Positions 53,278 through 61,986 of a stretch of DNA of 64,000 nt are shown here, piece by piece (within the stretch, counting starts at the first letter, position 1; each line of letters begins with the position of its first letter). Origin of the DNA: Rhizobium sp. Root1212 (GTDB lineage Bacteria; Pseudomonadota; Alphaproteobacteria; Rhizobiales; Rhizobiaceae); contig NZ_LMDA01000001.1 of the NCBI RefSeq assembly GCF_001424985.1, positions 248,001 through 312,000 of the forward strand, written 5' to 3'. The notes beneath the pieces were generated by a model. It saw only the letters and a program-made list of their open reading frames with translations, searched no databases and was not told the origin of the DNA. The translations under genes and the position numbers were made by a program.

Positions 53278-54410
53278 TTCACATCCTTGCCGGCATTGAT
53301 GCCCAGTTCACTTGCAAGCGCCAGCAGGCCGCGCCCTTGCTCGGTCTCGGCCGGAAAAGCCTGCAGCCCCTGCCGCAACGCCTCGCCCGCCTCGGCCTTG
53401 CGGTCGAGAACGGCGTAGGAGCGGACGATCCGCATCCAGCCTTCGAAATTCTTCGGGTCCTGCTTCAGTTTCTCGGCAAGGCTCGCCACCATGCCCTCGA
53501 TCATCGCGGTGCGATCGCCGCTATCCATGGTCTGCGCCGCCGCCACATCCGCCTCGGTCGGATTGCCCGGCGCCTTGCCACCCGGCACAGCACCACCCTT
53601 CAGCTCCGCCAGATGGGTGTTGACCAGCGGCAGCCATGGCGCATCCTTCGGCGAAGCCCGCACCAGCGCCTCGAAGGCACTGCGCGCCTCCTCGGTCTTG
53701 CCCTGCTGCTTCAGCGCCAAAGCCAGATAATATTCGGAGCGCGGATCACTCGGCTCCAGCGCCAGCGATTGCTGCAGCGCATCCTGCGCCTCGGTCGTCA
53801 CCAGCCCGCCCGAAAGCGCAATCAGGCTCTCGGCATAGCCGCCAAGCCGCGCCGGCGTCGGCCCCAGTATGCGGATCGCATTCTGATAGGCTACCCCCGC
53901 ATCTTCCATTCGCCCTTCGCGATAATAGATCGGCGCCAGAATATCCCAGCCCGCCCCATCTTCCGGGTTCTGCACCAGATGCTGCTCAGCCTTTGCAACG
54001 AGAATGTTGATGTCTTCGCCAGGATTGGCAAGCCGCATGGCGAGCGGCGCATCGGGCAGGTCCGGACGCCCCGTCGCCAGATAAAGACAGAGCCCCGCCA
54101 GCGGCAGGAAAACGATCACCGCCATCTGCGCGATACGGTTGGCGCGCCGCGCGGAAACCGGCGCTGCCGCCTTCACTGCCTCGTTTGCCGCCAGCAAACG
54201 CCGCGCCACCTCGGCCCGCGCAAACTCCGCCTCATCGCCGGAGATCAGCCCGCTCGCCGTATCCCGCTGCAATTCGGCCAGTTGGTCGCGGTAGACCTCG
54301 ACATCGTGCGATTGGGGAATATCGGTGCGCACCTCGGCCCGCATCAGCGGCAGAAGCAGGGCAACGGCAACGGCCGCCGTCAAAACGGAAACGAGAACCC
54401 AGAACAGCAT
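53274..54410 (-). CDS. ccmI: Cytochrome c biogenesis protein CcmI (CycH)
   Basis: CcmI/CycH is an apocytochrome chaperone working with CcmF-CcmH. The 378-residue protein has two N-terminal membrane segments ([20 protein letters not shown], residues 2-21; [20 protein letters not shown], about 92-111), a cytoplasmic leucine-rich loop between them ([20 protein letters not shown], typical of CycH), and a periplasmic TPR-rich part ([60 protein letters not shown]). It is the first gene of the ccmI-E-F-H operon. The ATG at 54410 begins [13 protein letters not shown]. Confidence 0.94.
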   Translation of the reverse strand: MLFWVLVSVLTAAVAVALLLPLMRAEVRTDIPQSHDVEVYRDQLAELQRDTASGLISGDEAEFARAEVARRLLAANEAVKAAAPVSARRANRIAQMAVIVFLPLAGLCLYLATGRPDLPDAPLAMRLANPGEDINILVAKAEQHLVQNPEDGAGWDILAPIYYREGRMEDAGVAYQNAIRILGPTPARLGGYAESLIALSGGLVTTEAQDALQQSLALEPSDPRSEYYLALALKQQGKTEEARSAFEALVRASPKDAPWLPLVNTHLAELKGGAVPGGKAPGNPTEADVAAAQTMDSGDRTAMIEGMVASLAEKLKQDPKNFEGWMRIVRSYAVLDRKAEAGEALRQGLQAFPAETEQGRGLLALASELGINAGKDVK

Positions 54411-54501
54411 GAGGGCTCAAATACACCGCGCACCCGGCCATTCCAACAGGAAAACCCCTGCTGACGAAAACTTGAGGCGTTTCGCCGCAAGGTGGCAAAA
54501 A

Positions 54502-54933
54502 TCAGGTAAGCGGCGTCCAGGTTCCGTCGGCATTGCGGCACGCGACGCCACGCGCCACATTGTCCTGCCCCTTGGCCGTGATGGTATGGCTATACTGCCG
54601 GCAATTCTGCGATCCGACCTGATAGGGCGCCGTGGCCACAACCGAGCCGCTGATGCCGGCGCCCTGCCATGTCACCGGCTGCCCGCCGGGTGCGGCTTCC
54701 AGCGCGCGATATTCGGCTTCCAGCGCCCGCTGCCGATCCGCCTTGCTGATCGTCAGCCCTGCTTCCTTGCCGACAATGCCGCCACCCAGCGCCGCGATAT
54801 AGGAGGCCGAGCCCGTCGCCGCCTGCGCCGTGCCGGTTTTCCCGGTCGTCGCGCAGCCGCCAAGCAGCAGCGCGCAGCCGATCAGCACAAGGCCGGCCTT
54901 GGTGGAGTTCGTCAAACAGGCGTTCCGGTTCAT
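54502..54933 (-). CDS. 17-kDa surface antigen-like outer-membrane lipoprotein
   Basis: A 143-residue lipoprotein: N-terminal basic region, hydrophobic stretch and lipobox LLLGGC (Cys27), giving a lipid-anchored mature protein. It has a glycine-rich segment (SYIAALGGGIVGKEAGLTIS), then RALEAEYRALEAAPGGQPV and the conserved C-terminal part NCRQYSHTITAKGQDNVARG ending in VACRNADGTWTPL, which I recognise from the 17-kDa surface antigen (Rickettsia-type) family. Role unknown; thought to sit in the outer membrane. It lies between ccmI and feuQ on the same strand with 91 bp and 182 bp gaps, so it is probably independently expressed. Confidence 0.82.
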   Translation of the reverse strand: MNRNACLTNSTKAGLVLIGCALLLGGCATTGKTGTAQAATGSASYIAALGGGIVGKEAGLTISKADRQRALEAEYRALEAAPGGQPVTWQGAGISGSVVATAPYQVGSQNCRQYSHTITAKGQDNVARGVACRNADGTWTPLT

Positions 54934-55115
54934 GATGCGGGACTATCCAGCTCTCGCGTTTGCCATCGCGGTGCAACCCCGCGACACCAATCTTTTTGCA
55001 TGTGCTCAGCAGGCAGGCAACCTTTGATCCATGGGGGTTCGCCATTCCCAACCCATTTTGCCGTTTTTGCCGGCAGGTCTGTCAAAAAAGTCACGCTTGC
55101 GCATCGGAGCAAACC

Positions 55116-56507
55116 TCAGTTCAGGCCCGGCAAAACCAGTTCCGCCTTCAGTCCACCGATGCCTGCGCGTGAAAGCCCGAGCTTGCCGTGATATTCCCCG
55201 GCGATCTCGCTGACGATCGAAAGCCCAAGTCCTGTTCCCGGCTTGCTTTCATCCAGCCGCTTGCCGCGCTTGATCGCGACCGCGATCTCGTCCGGCTCCA
55301 GCCCCGGCCCGTCATCCTCGACATCGACGATAATCCAGTTGCGCCGTCCAGGATCGCCCCCCTGCACATTCTCAGGCGCAGGGTGCGCAACGATCCGCAC
55401 CTGTGTCTCGGCATAGCGCGCTGCATTGTCGAGCAGGTTGCCGATCGTCTCTTCCACGTCCTGCTGCTCCATCGCCAGCATCAATCCCGGCGGCGAGACC
55501 GAGAGTTCGAATGTCTTTTCCGGGTGCAGCCGCCGCATCACCCGTACCAGCCGCTCCAGCGCCGGCTCGACATCCGTGCGCGCCAAAATGCTCTCGCGCT
55601 GGGCGGCGATACGCGCCCGGTTGAGATAGGATTGAACCTGCATCTGCATGGCATCGGCCTGCGTCTTCACGAGATCGCCATGCGGCGCCTCCAGCACCCG
55701 CGCCTCGTTGATCAAGACGGCAATCGGGGTCTTCAGCGAGTGGGCGAGATTTCCAACCTGCATGCGCGCCCGCTCGATGATGCGCCTGTTGCTGTCGATC
55801 AGCGCATTGACCTCGCTCGCAAGCGGCTGGATTTCGCGCGGGAAATCCCCATCCAGCCTTTCGCTTTCGCCCGCCCGGATCTTCTCCAGCGACCGCCGCG
55901 CCTGATCGAGCGGCCGAAGCCCGAAGAGAATGGCCAGCGCATTCATCCCCAGCCCGCCAAAGCCGAAAATCGAAAGCGCCAGATAAAGATTGCGGTTGAA
56001 GTCGTTGATATCGCTTTCCAGCACATCGCGATTGCCCGCGACACGAAAACGCGCCGTATGCCCTTGGATATCGAGCACGACTTCAGTTTCCGCCACTTCC
56101 ACCGAATTCCCAAAGGAATCGGTCGTCGTATAAAACCGCTCATAGCGGATATCGAACGGCACGTCGTCGACGCTCGGAATCGGCAGCTTACCATTGCCGA
56201 GCGAGGTCGACATCAAGGGCGGCGTATTGAACTCGCCAATCGGCTCGACGATCCAGTACCATCCCGTCTGCGGCTGCGAAAACCGGAGATCGCCGAGCTG
56301 CGGACTACCCGCCAGCACCGACTTGTCATTGACGACGATAGAATTGATGACGTTATAGAGCTGCGCCCGCAGCAAATCCTGAAACCCGCGCTCGGACCCC
56401 TGCCGATAAAGCGTCGAGATCACCACCCCAATCACCACCAGCGCCGCCACGGCCCAGATGGTCGAAACGAGAAGCACGCGCGCTGTCAGCGATTGCGGTT
56501 TCAGCAT
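55116..56507 (-). CDS. feuQ: Sensor histidine kinase, FeuQ-like
   Basis: A 463-residue inner-membrane kinase: segment 1 (VLLVSTIWAVAALVVIGVVI, about 11-30), a periplasmic domain of about 140 residues (including WYWIVEPIGEFN), segment 2 (YLALSIFGFGGLGMNALAIL, 175-194), HAMP, H-box His256 in GNLAHSLKTPIAVL, and the ATPase domain (NLLDNAARYAET; DVEDDGPGLEPDE; KPGTGLGLSIVSEIAG). The AHSLKTP box is of the PhoQ/FeuQ type. FeuPQ of rhizobia controls cyclic-glucan export genes and, in R. leguminosarum, iron uptake. Its ATG is 265 bp from the feuP stop, the gap being filled with palindromic repeats rather than the close spacing I would expect. Confidence 0.88.
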   Translation of the reverse strand: MLKPQSLTARVLLVSTIWAVAALVVIGVVISTLYRQGSERGFQDLLRAQLYNVINSIVVNDKSVLAGSPQLGDLRFSQPQTGWYWIVEPIGEFNTPPLMSTSLGNGKLPIPSVDDVPFDIRYERFYTTTDSFGNSVEVAETEVVLDIQGHTARFRVAGNRDVLESDINDFNRNLYLALSIFGFGGLGMNALAILFGLRPLDQARRSLEKIRAGESERLDGDFPREIQPLASEVNALIDSNRRIIERARMQVGNLAHSLKTPIAVLINEARVLEAPHGDLVKTQADAMQMQVQSYLNRARIAAQRESILARTDVEPALERLVRVMRRLHPEKTFELSVSPPGLMLAMEQQDVEETIGNLLDNAARYAETQVRIVAHPAPENVQGGDPGRRNWIIVDVEDDGPGLEPDEIAVAIKRGKRLDESKPGTGLGLSIVSEIAGEYHGKLGLSRAGIGGLKAELVLPGLN

Positions 56508-56531
56508 CTCCGGTCACGCCTTGGTTGCTCT

Positions 56532-56725
56532 CCCTTCTCCCCGACGGGGAGAAGGTGGCGCGTAGCGCCGGATGAGGAGGATGGCCAGTTCGCAATATGC
56601 AGCAGACCACCCCCCTCTGCCCTGTCGGGCATCTCCCCCTCAAGGGGGGAGATTGGCTGAAGGTTGCCTCTCGCTCCCGATCTCCCCCCTTGAGGGGGAG
56701 ATGTCACGAAGTGACAGAGGGGGGT
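56532..56725. repeat. Two palindromic repeat types between feuP and feuQ
   Basis: First, a CTTCTCCCC-family copy (56532-56580: CCCTTCTCCCCGACGGGGAG then AAGGTGGCGCGTAGCGCCGG). Second, 29 bp on, a 117-bp inverted repeat (56609-56725) whose ends are ACCCCCCTCTG and CAGAGGGGGGT, made of two head-to-head units containing CATCTCCCCCTCAAGGGG and its complement. Both types are known to me as dispersed repeats in Rhizobiaceae. They fill most of the feuP-feuQ gap. Confidence 0.88.
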
Positions 56726-56772
56726 AAAGCCACTCGAAGACACTATCCCAAGACCCCGCATCCCGGCCCCGA

Positions 56773-57465
56773 TCAGGATTTGCCACTCTTGTCCGCGGGA
56801 GCGGCGCCCGGCGGCTGCATGCGATAGCCGAGCCCGCGCACGGTCTCGATCAGATCATTGCCGATCTTCTTGCGAAGCCGCCCGACAAACACCTCGATCG
56901 TATTGGAATCCCTATCGAAATCCTGATCGTACATATGCTCGACCAACTCGGTGCGCGACACCGCCTGCCCCATATGATGCATCAAATAAGACAACAGCCG
57001 AAACTCATGCGAGGTCAGCTTCAGCTGCACCCCATCCACCGTCGCCTTGGACGCCTTGGTATCCAGCCGCACCGGCCCGCAGACGATCTCGGAGCTGGCA
57101 TGCCCCGCCGCCCGGCGGATCAGCGCCCTGATCCTCGCCAGCACTTCCTCGACATGGAAAGGCTTCGCCACATAGTCGTCGGCGCCTGCATCGATCCCGG
57201 CGACCTTGTCGCTCCAGCGGTCGCGCGCCGTCAGGATCAGCACCGGCATGGCCTTGCCCGCTCCGCGCCATTTCTCCAGCACGGTGATGCCGTCCATTTC
57301 CGGCAGGCCGATATCGAGGATCACGGCGTCATAGGGTTCGCCGTCGCCGAGATAATGCCCTTCCTCGCCGTCGAACGCCTGATCGACGACATAGCCGGCT
57401 TCCTTCAGCGCCTCGGCGAGTTGGCGATTGAGATTGACGTCGTCTTCGACCACGAGAATGCGCAT
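56773..57465 (-). CDS. feuP: OmpR-family response regulator, FeuP-like
   Basis: A 230-residue regulator with receiver domain (VVEDDVNLN; Asp51 in AVILDIGLPEMDG; ILTARDRWSDKV; KPFHVEEVLARIRALIR) and winged helix (LKLTSHEFRLLSYLMHHMGQ; DSNTIEVFVGRLRKKIGNDL; VRGLGYRMQPPG). It is upstream of the FeuQ-like kinase and downstream of the feuN-like gene, the order feuN-feuP-feuQ of S. meliloti. FeuP activates genes including the cyclic-glucan exporter ndvA there. Repeats between it and feuQ may separate their transcription or translation. Confidence 0.9.
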   Translation of the reverse strand: MRILVVEDDVNLNRQLAEALKEAGYVVDQAFDGEEGHYLGDGEPYDAVILDIGLPEMDGITVLEKWRGAGKAMPVLILTARDRWSDKVAGIDAGADDYVAKPFHVEEVLARIRALIRRAAGHASSEIVCGPVRLDTKASKATVDGVQLKLTSHEFRLLSYLMHHMGQAVSRTELVEHMYDQDFDRDSNTIEVFVGRLRKKIGNDLIETVRGLGYRMQPPGAAPADKSGKS

Positions 57466-57567
57466 GAATGACTTTCCTCTTGCCCGCCGCGTGCGACAGC
57501 AGAATCAGCGATGCCGCTATTCGACCGCCTACCGGGGATTATGCAAGCCCCGCGCAGACGGCGTCCA

Positions 57568-57819
57568 TCACATGGGCACCCGCACCGTCACCTTCTTCGG
57601 ACGGCCGCCATTGCCGGGAATGAGCACCGTGACGACGCATTTGCCATCCGAGGTCGGCTGGGCCGACAAGAGTTCGCCACCCGTCTCGGCAACGACCTGT
57701 GCGGCAGCCGCGCTGCAATCGCCATCGACGGTAACAACCTTCGATGGCAGATCGATGGCATGCGGCGCCAGCCCGGAAAGACCCGCGGCAAGCGTTGCTA
57801 TGATCAACGGTGAGGACAT
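57568..57819 (-). CDS. feuN: FeuN-like small periplasmic protein
   Basis: An 83-residue protein (MSSPLIIATLAAGLSGLAPH at the start, ATG at 57819) with an N-terminal hydrophobic export signal and a mature part with two cysteines (about 35 and 61) that could form a disulphide, ending KKVTVRVPM. Its size and position directly upstream of feuP match FeuN of S. meliloti, a small periplasmic inhibitor of FeuQ that is needed for viability there. I rely on length and position; sequence identity was not tested. The frame is open further upstream to 57882 but the start chosen gives a proper signal sequence. It lies 102 bp ahead of feuP. Confidence 0.75.
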   Translation of the reverse strand: MSSPLIIATLAAGLSGLAPHAIDLPSKVVTVDGDCSAAAAQVVAETGGELLSAQPTSDGKCVVTVLIPGNGGRPKKVTVRVPM

Positions 57820-57949
57820 GAACGCACTTTCAACGACTGACGTTTCTTGCGATTTTAATAAACCATGCTGCCTGAATGGCAAATGAATGTCGGCTCACGG
57901 AGACTTCATCTGATTTCCCCGACATTCGCAAGGGCATCCGCCCGACAGA

Positions 57950-58156
57950 TCACCGCAGTCGTTTGTGAGCGGAAACCCGCCCATAGATTGCAATCAGCCC
58001 ACCCGCCGCCGCGGCGATCGTCGTCAGGGCATCGATCGCCAGTTGCTGATCCTCCGTCCCGATCTCCAGCCCGGCGAGCCGCGCGCAGGACGCAATCACC
58101 GCCACAAGGGCACCCCAAACGGTTTTCGACCGATACCAGTCCTTCAAATCCATCAT
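57950..58156 (-). CDS. Small membrane protein, holin-like, at end of GTA-type cluster
   Basis: A 68-residue protein (begins MMDLKDWYRSKTVWGALVAV) with one or two hydrophobic stretches (VWGALVAVIASCARLAGL; IDALTTIAAAAGGLIAIYGR) separated by a charged turn. GGAGG stands 6 nt ahead of the first ATG at 58156. Small proteins of this form are annotated in rhizobia as holin-like or hypothetical, next to phage-tail genes. It follows the tail megatron gene by 12 bp on the same strand, so it is probably co-transcribed. A role in particle release is a guess. Confidence 0.65.
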   Translation of the reverse strand: MMDLKDWYRSKTVWGALVAVIASCARLAGLEIGTEDQQLAIDALTTIAAAAGGLIAIYGRVSAHKRLR

Positions 58157-58168
58157 GCCCGCCTCCTG

Positions 58169-61100
58169 TTACAGATTGACCGTCGCCCGCGCCGCCACCC
58201 CGAGCGCCACCTTGGCCCCGACCTGCCGCACCCGAAACGAAATCGCCGCCTGCACGCCCCCGAAATCCGCAACCTCGTTCGCCGCGGAATAAACAAAGGC
58301 TGGCCCCGAACTCTCCCCCCACCGCTTGACGCTATCGCCATCGAGAATGTCGATGCGATACCGCTCCTGCGCCTCGTCGAGCGCGATATCCCCATCCAGC
58401 CAATGGTCCGCATCGCGCCGCGCACACCGCACCCAGCTCAACCGGATATCCCCGCCAGAAACCCGCTCGGCCCGCAAATGCACCGGCGCCACCGGCGTCT
58501 CGGCCCTGACCCCGCCGGCAAAGACGATCGGCCCCACCGCCGCCTCCCCCGCAGCCTCCGCGATGAAATTCAACGGCCGCCCCGCCTCGTCCGCCGCAAG
58601 CCCGATCGCCTTCACCGCCCCATCGAGAACGACAGCCGCCGCCCCGACCCCACTCCCGGCCGCCATGGCATCCCCGGTCCCATGCAGCCCGCGCAACAGC
58701 CCGGTCAGCCGCCATTCCCCCGCCGCGATCTCCTCGGCGACGAGAAACCCGATGATCTCCCAGACCCCGTTCGCCGCCTGCACGGCCACCCGGTTCTGCC
58801 CGTTCAAAACCGCGATCCGCGACCCCGAAGACAACCCACCGAAGTCCATTCGCATCGTCAACGCCTGCGAAAAATCAAACCGCCCGGCCACACCCGCCCC
58901 CAAAGCTGCCGTCAAAACCCCCGTCTTCGCCGGCCGCTCGAACCGCTGCCGCACCCGATACCCCTCCACCGTGACTGAGGACGACAAAACAACCTGCCGC
59001 CAGGGCCGTGCAAACACCGCCCCCCGCGCAAAGCTGGCGGCACTGCCATCCTCGTATTGCGCAAGGTCCATCAGCATCATCAAAGGCGAAAAAGCATCAG
59101 ACGCCGATCGAGAAGGCCGCAATCCGCTCTCGGCGACACTGCCACCGCCATTGCCGGAAGGCTGAAACGCCCTAGCCTCCACCCGCCGCATCTTTCCATC
59201 TTCGATCCTCTCTATGATGAAGAGCCCCACCGGCCCCTGCTCGAAGGAAACGAGATCTCCCGGTTCCAGCGCCAGTTCCGCCGGCGAAAGACTGAACCGC
59301 ACCTGCCGCCGCCCGGCCTGATGGTCCTTCAGCACATCCTCGACCGCCCCCGCCGCCATGCCCTCATGCAGCACGGCCGGCGGCGAAAACCGCAGCACCC
59401 GCTCGCTCACCACCCCCGCCCGCCGGGACCGCGCTGTCGTCCGGCCGTAATCGGCCGTCGCATCGAAAAACTCGATCATGGCTTCCGCGGCAAAATCACT
59501 CCCATGCCCGCGCGTCTCCTCATAGGCCGCCGCATCCCCATCATCCGCCAGCACATCGATTTGGGTCACATTGGCCGCCCGCTTCAGCCGCGAGCGAAAC
59601 CGCAACACGCCCCCATCCTCGACGGCATCGATCGAAAGCGCCTGCATCAAAGGCTCAAGCACCTCCCGCGCCGACCCCTGCTCGGCCTGCACATACCCCG
59701 TGACATCCCCCGTCACATCCGAAACGTCCACATCCAGAAACCCATGATCCGCCAGCACCGCCCGGATCACATCGCCCGCCGTCGCCGCTCCCAGCCGCCC
59801 GTTCAGCCAGTGACCGGTCTGCCAGTTGCCGCCATCGGCCCAAAGATCGGTATTTTCGGGAAAAGCCGGCACCGGCCGCGCATCCCAGGTCCAGAGAAAG
59901 AGATGGTCAGGATCGACCGCCCCACCGGCTTCCCAATGCCCGAAATGCGCCTCCAGAAACCGCCGCTGCACCAGATCGCACCGCCCGCCGCCCGAAAAAT
60001 ACGGCACGGCATTTTCTGATGATTTCGGATCGACGAACACATTCGGCTGGTTCGCCCCCTTGTCGATCGCCGGACACCCCAGTTCCGTAAACCAGATCGG
60101 TTTCGACCCCGGCACCCAGTCGCTGGCCGCGACCCGCTCCACCCCGCCAACCCGGTCATGGTGGAAATTCCCCCACCACCCCAGCAAATCCTTGTAGCGA
60201 TAAACCCAGTGCTTACCCGCCAGCCCATCGCTGATCGGCGTCCGCACCCGAGCCCGGCGATCGCCCTCGTCCTGATAATACCAGTCGAACCCCTCGCCCC
60301 CGGCCACCATCGCCCCCATCGCGCCGGCATCTGCGGAATGCGAAAACCCATCCGGGTTCCCCTCCCAGAGATCGCCATCGCGCCAATCGGACAGCGGCAT
60401 GTAGTTATCGATCCCGACAGCATCGATATCAGGAGAGGCCCAGAGCGGATCGAGATTGTAAAACACCGACCCATCCGCCGGCTGATAGCCGAAATACTCG
60501 CTCCAGTCGGCCGCATAGGTCAGCTTCGTCCCCACCCCGAGAACCGCCCTGACATCCCCAGCCAGTGCAACGAGTTCATCGACAAACGGAAACTGCCCTG
60601 CCTCATCGCGAAGCTGCGTCAGCCCGCGAAATTCGGACCCGATGATAAACCCATCGACCCCACCAGCCGCATCCGCCAGCAACGCATAATGCAGCACCAG
60701 CCGGCGATACCCCTCATCATCACCGCCCCCGGTCACCGACGTCCCCGAAACCGAAAAATCCTCCGCCTCCGCCGCCCCACAGAAATCCGCGACCTGGCTA
60801 CGCGCCGCAGCCGTCCGATCGACGGTCCCCGCCTCGCCCGGCCCGGGATGACAGGTAATCCGCCCCCGCCACGGATAGGCTGCCTGCCCAACCCCGCAAT
60901 AGGGATTCGGCAACGCATTGCCGTCTGCGATATCCATCATCACAAACGGATAGAGATAAACCTTCAGCCCCCGTGCCTTGAGATCGCCAATCGCCGCCAC
61001 CACACTGGCATCGCTTGGCGTGCCCCCATAAGCCGGCCCGCCGCCATTCTGGCTCACAACCCGCGCATCACCGCGCCCGATCCCGTTCACCGACCAGACC

Positions 61101-61981
61101 CGGCTCTCCCCCTGCCGCACCGCCGTCTCGACCCCCGGCACGATCCGGCATTCTCCGGCCCGCAGATCGGTCCCGAACCACGACACGACCAGCGCCACCC
61201 GCTCCAGCCCCGGACACAGCGCCTGCAGCTCATCGATCGAAGCCTCCCAGTCGCTCCCCGCATGAAAGACGTTGCGATTGATCCGCCGGCTCTTCCCCGC
61301 CCCGGTCTTCTCGGTCACGACGCGAGGGTCATAACCATGCTCGCTCGCCCCCGGAATGATCGTGACGGCCTTGATATCTTTCTCCAGCTGCCCGACCGGC
61401 CGCAAAACCTCGAACTGGATCACCGGCAAACGATTGCCGAACCCATCAAGCGGCAAGCGCTCGAACACCGCATAGGCCACCCCGCGAAACGCCGGCGCCT
61501 CACCCTGCTTCGCCTCGATCAACGGATCGACGGCCTGCTCCTCCGTCCCGCGATAAACCCGCATCTCGATGGTGGTGAGATCAAGCTCCCGCCCATCCGC
61601 CCAGACCCGCCGGACACCCGCAATCTCCCCCTCGCAAATCCCCAGCGCGAAATTGGCGAAATAGCGAAACGTCTCCACCCGCGGCCCGCTCGCCTTTCCG
61701 CCCTGCCGTTCGCTGCGAACCTCTTCCTCAAACCGCGTTGCCCAGATCAGCGTCCCCCCGATCCGCACGGTGCCATAGGCCCGCGTGATCGCGCTCCCCT
61801 CGTCCGCCCCCGGAATCCGCGCATCCCCAAGCCGCGCCCCCGAAATCGCCCGACCACCGATCAACGCCCGGTCGACCACCGAGCCCGCCAAAGCCCCCGC
61901 CGCCCGCCCAAGGATCGCACCAACCGGCCCAAACACGCTGCCAAGAGCCGCACCCGCCGCCTGCAAAAGGATCGTCGCCAT
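58169..61981 (-). CDS. GTA/phage tail host-specificity protein (megatron, GTA TIM-barrel domain)
   Basis: A 1270-residue tail-tip protein. From ATG at 61981 it starts MATILLQAAGAALGSVFGPV, a hydrophobic/glycine-rich region, then ARIPGADEGSAITRAYGTVR, GICEGEIAGVRRVWADGREL and QFEVLRPVGQLEKDI as in GTA gp15 proteins. The central part holds the TIM-barrel glycoside-hydrolase-like domain (FIIGSEFRGLTQLRDEAGQF; TYAADWSEYFGY; DPLWASPDIDAVGIDNYMPL; PIWFTELGCPAIDKGANQPN), and the C-terminal part a phage-tail domain (RVLRFSPPAVLHEG; LEPGDLVSFEQ; RLTGLLRGLHGTGDAM). Such proteins recognise the host cell and may act on surface polysaccharide. The length agrees with intact GTA homologues, with no stop or frameshift. 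Confidence 0.92.
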   Translation of the reverse strand: MATILLQAAGAALGSVFGPVGAILGRAAGALAGSVVDRALIGGRAISGARLGDARIPGADEGSAITRAYGTVRIGGTLIWATRFEEEVRSERQGGKASGPRVETFRYFANFALGICEGEIAGVRRVWADGRELDLTTIEMRVYRGTEEQAVDPLIEAKQGEAPAFRGVAYAVFERLPLDGFGNRLPVIQFEVLRPVGQLEKDIKAVTIIPGASEHGYDPRVVTEKTGAGKSRRINRNVFHAGSDWEASIDELQALCPGLERVALVVSWFGTDLRAGECRIVPGVETAVRQGESRVWSVNGIGRGDARVVSQNGGGPAYGGTPSDASVVAAIGDLKARGLKVYLYPFVMMDIADGNALPNPYCGVGQAAYPWRGRITCHPGPGEAGTVDRTAAARSQVADFCGAAEAEDFSVSGTSVTGGGDDEGYRRLVLHYALLADAAGGVDGFIIGSEFRGLTQLRDEAGQFPFVDELVALAGDVRAVLGVGTKLTYAADWSEYFGYQPADGSVFYNLDPLWASPDIDAVGIDNYMPLSDWRDGDLWEGNPDGFSHSADAGAMGAMVAGGEGFDWYYQDEGDRRARVRTPISDGLAGKHWVYRYKDLLGWWGNFHHDRVGGVERVAASDWVPGSKPIWFTELGCPAIDKGANQPNVFVDPKSSENAVPYFSGGGRCDLVQRRFLEAHFGHWEAGGAVDPDHLFLWTWDARPVPAFPENTDLWADGGNWQTGHWLNGRLGAATAGDVIRAVLADHGFLDVDVSDVTGDVTGYVQAEQGSAREVLEPLMQALSIDAVEDGGVLRFRSRLKRAANVTQIDVLADDGDAAAYEETRGHGSDFAAEAMIEFFDATADYGRTTARSRRAGVVSERVLRFSPPAVLHEGMAAGAVEDVLKDHQAGRRQVRFSLSPAELALEPGDLVSFEQGPVGLFIIERIEDGKMRRVEARAFQPSGNGGGSVAESGLRPSRSASDAFSPLMMLMDLAQYEDGSAASFARGAVFARPWRQVVLSSSVTVEGYRVRQRFERPAKTGVLTAALGAGVAGRFDFSQALTMRMDFGGLSSGSRIAVLNGQNRVAVQAANGVWEIIGFLVAEEIAAGEWRLTGLLRGLHGTGDAMAAGSGVGAAAVVLDGAVKAIGLAADEAGRPLNFIAEAAGEAAVGPIVFAGGVRAETPVAPVHLRAERVSGGDIRLSWVRCARRDADHWLDGDIALDEAQERYRIDILDGDSVKRWGESSGPAFVYSAANEVADFGGVQAAISFRVRQVGAKVALGVAARATVNL

Positions 61982-61986
61982 AAAAT

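Noticed and set aside
56609..56725. CRISPR-like or IS-end interpretation of the inverted repeats
   Set aside because: There are no regularly spaced direct repeats, no transposase remnant and no target duplication that I can see; they fit dispersed palindromic repeats.
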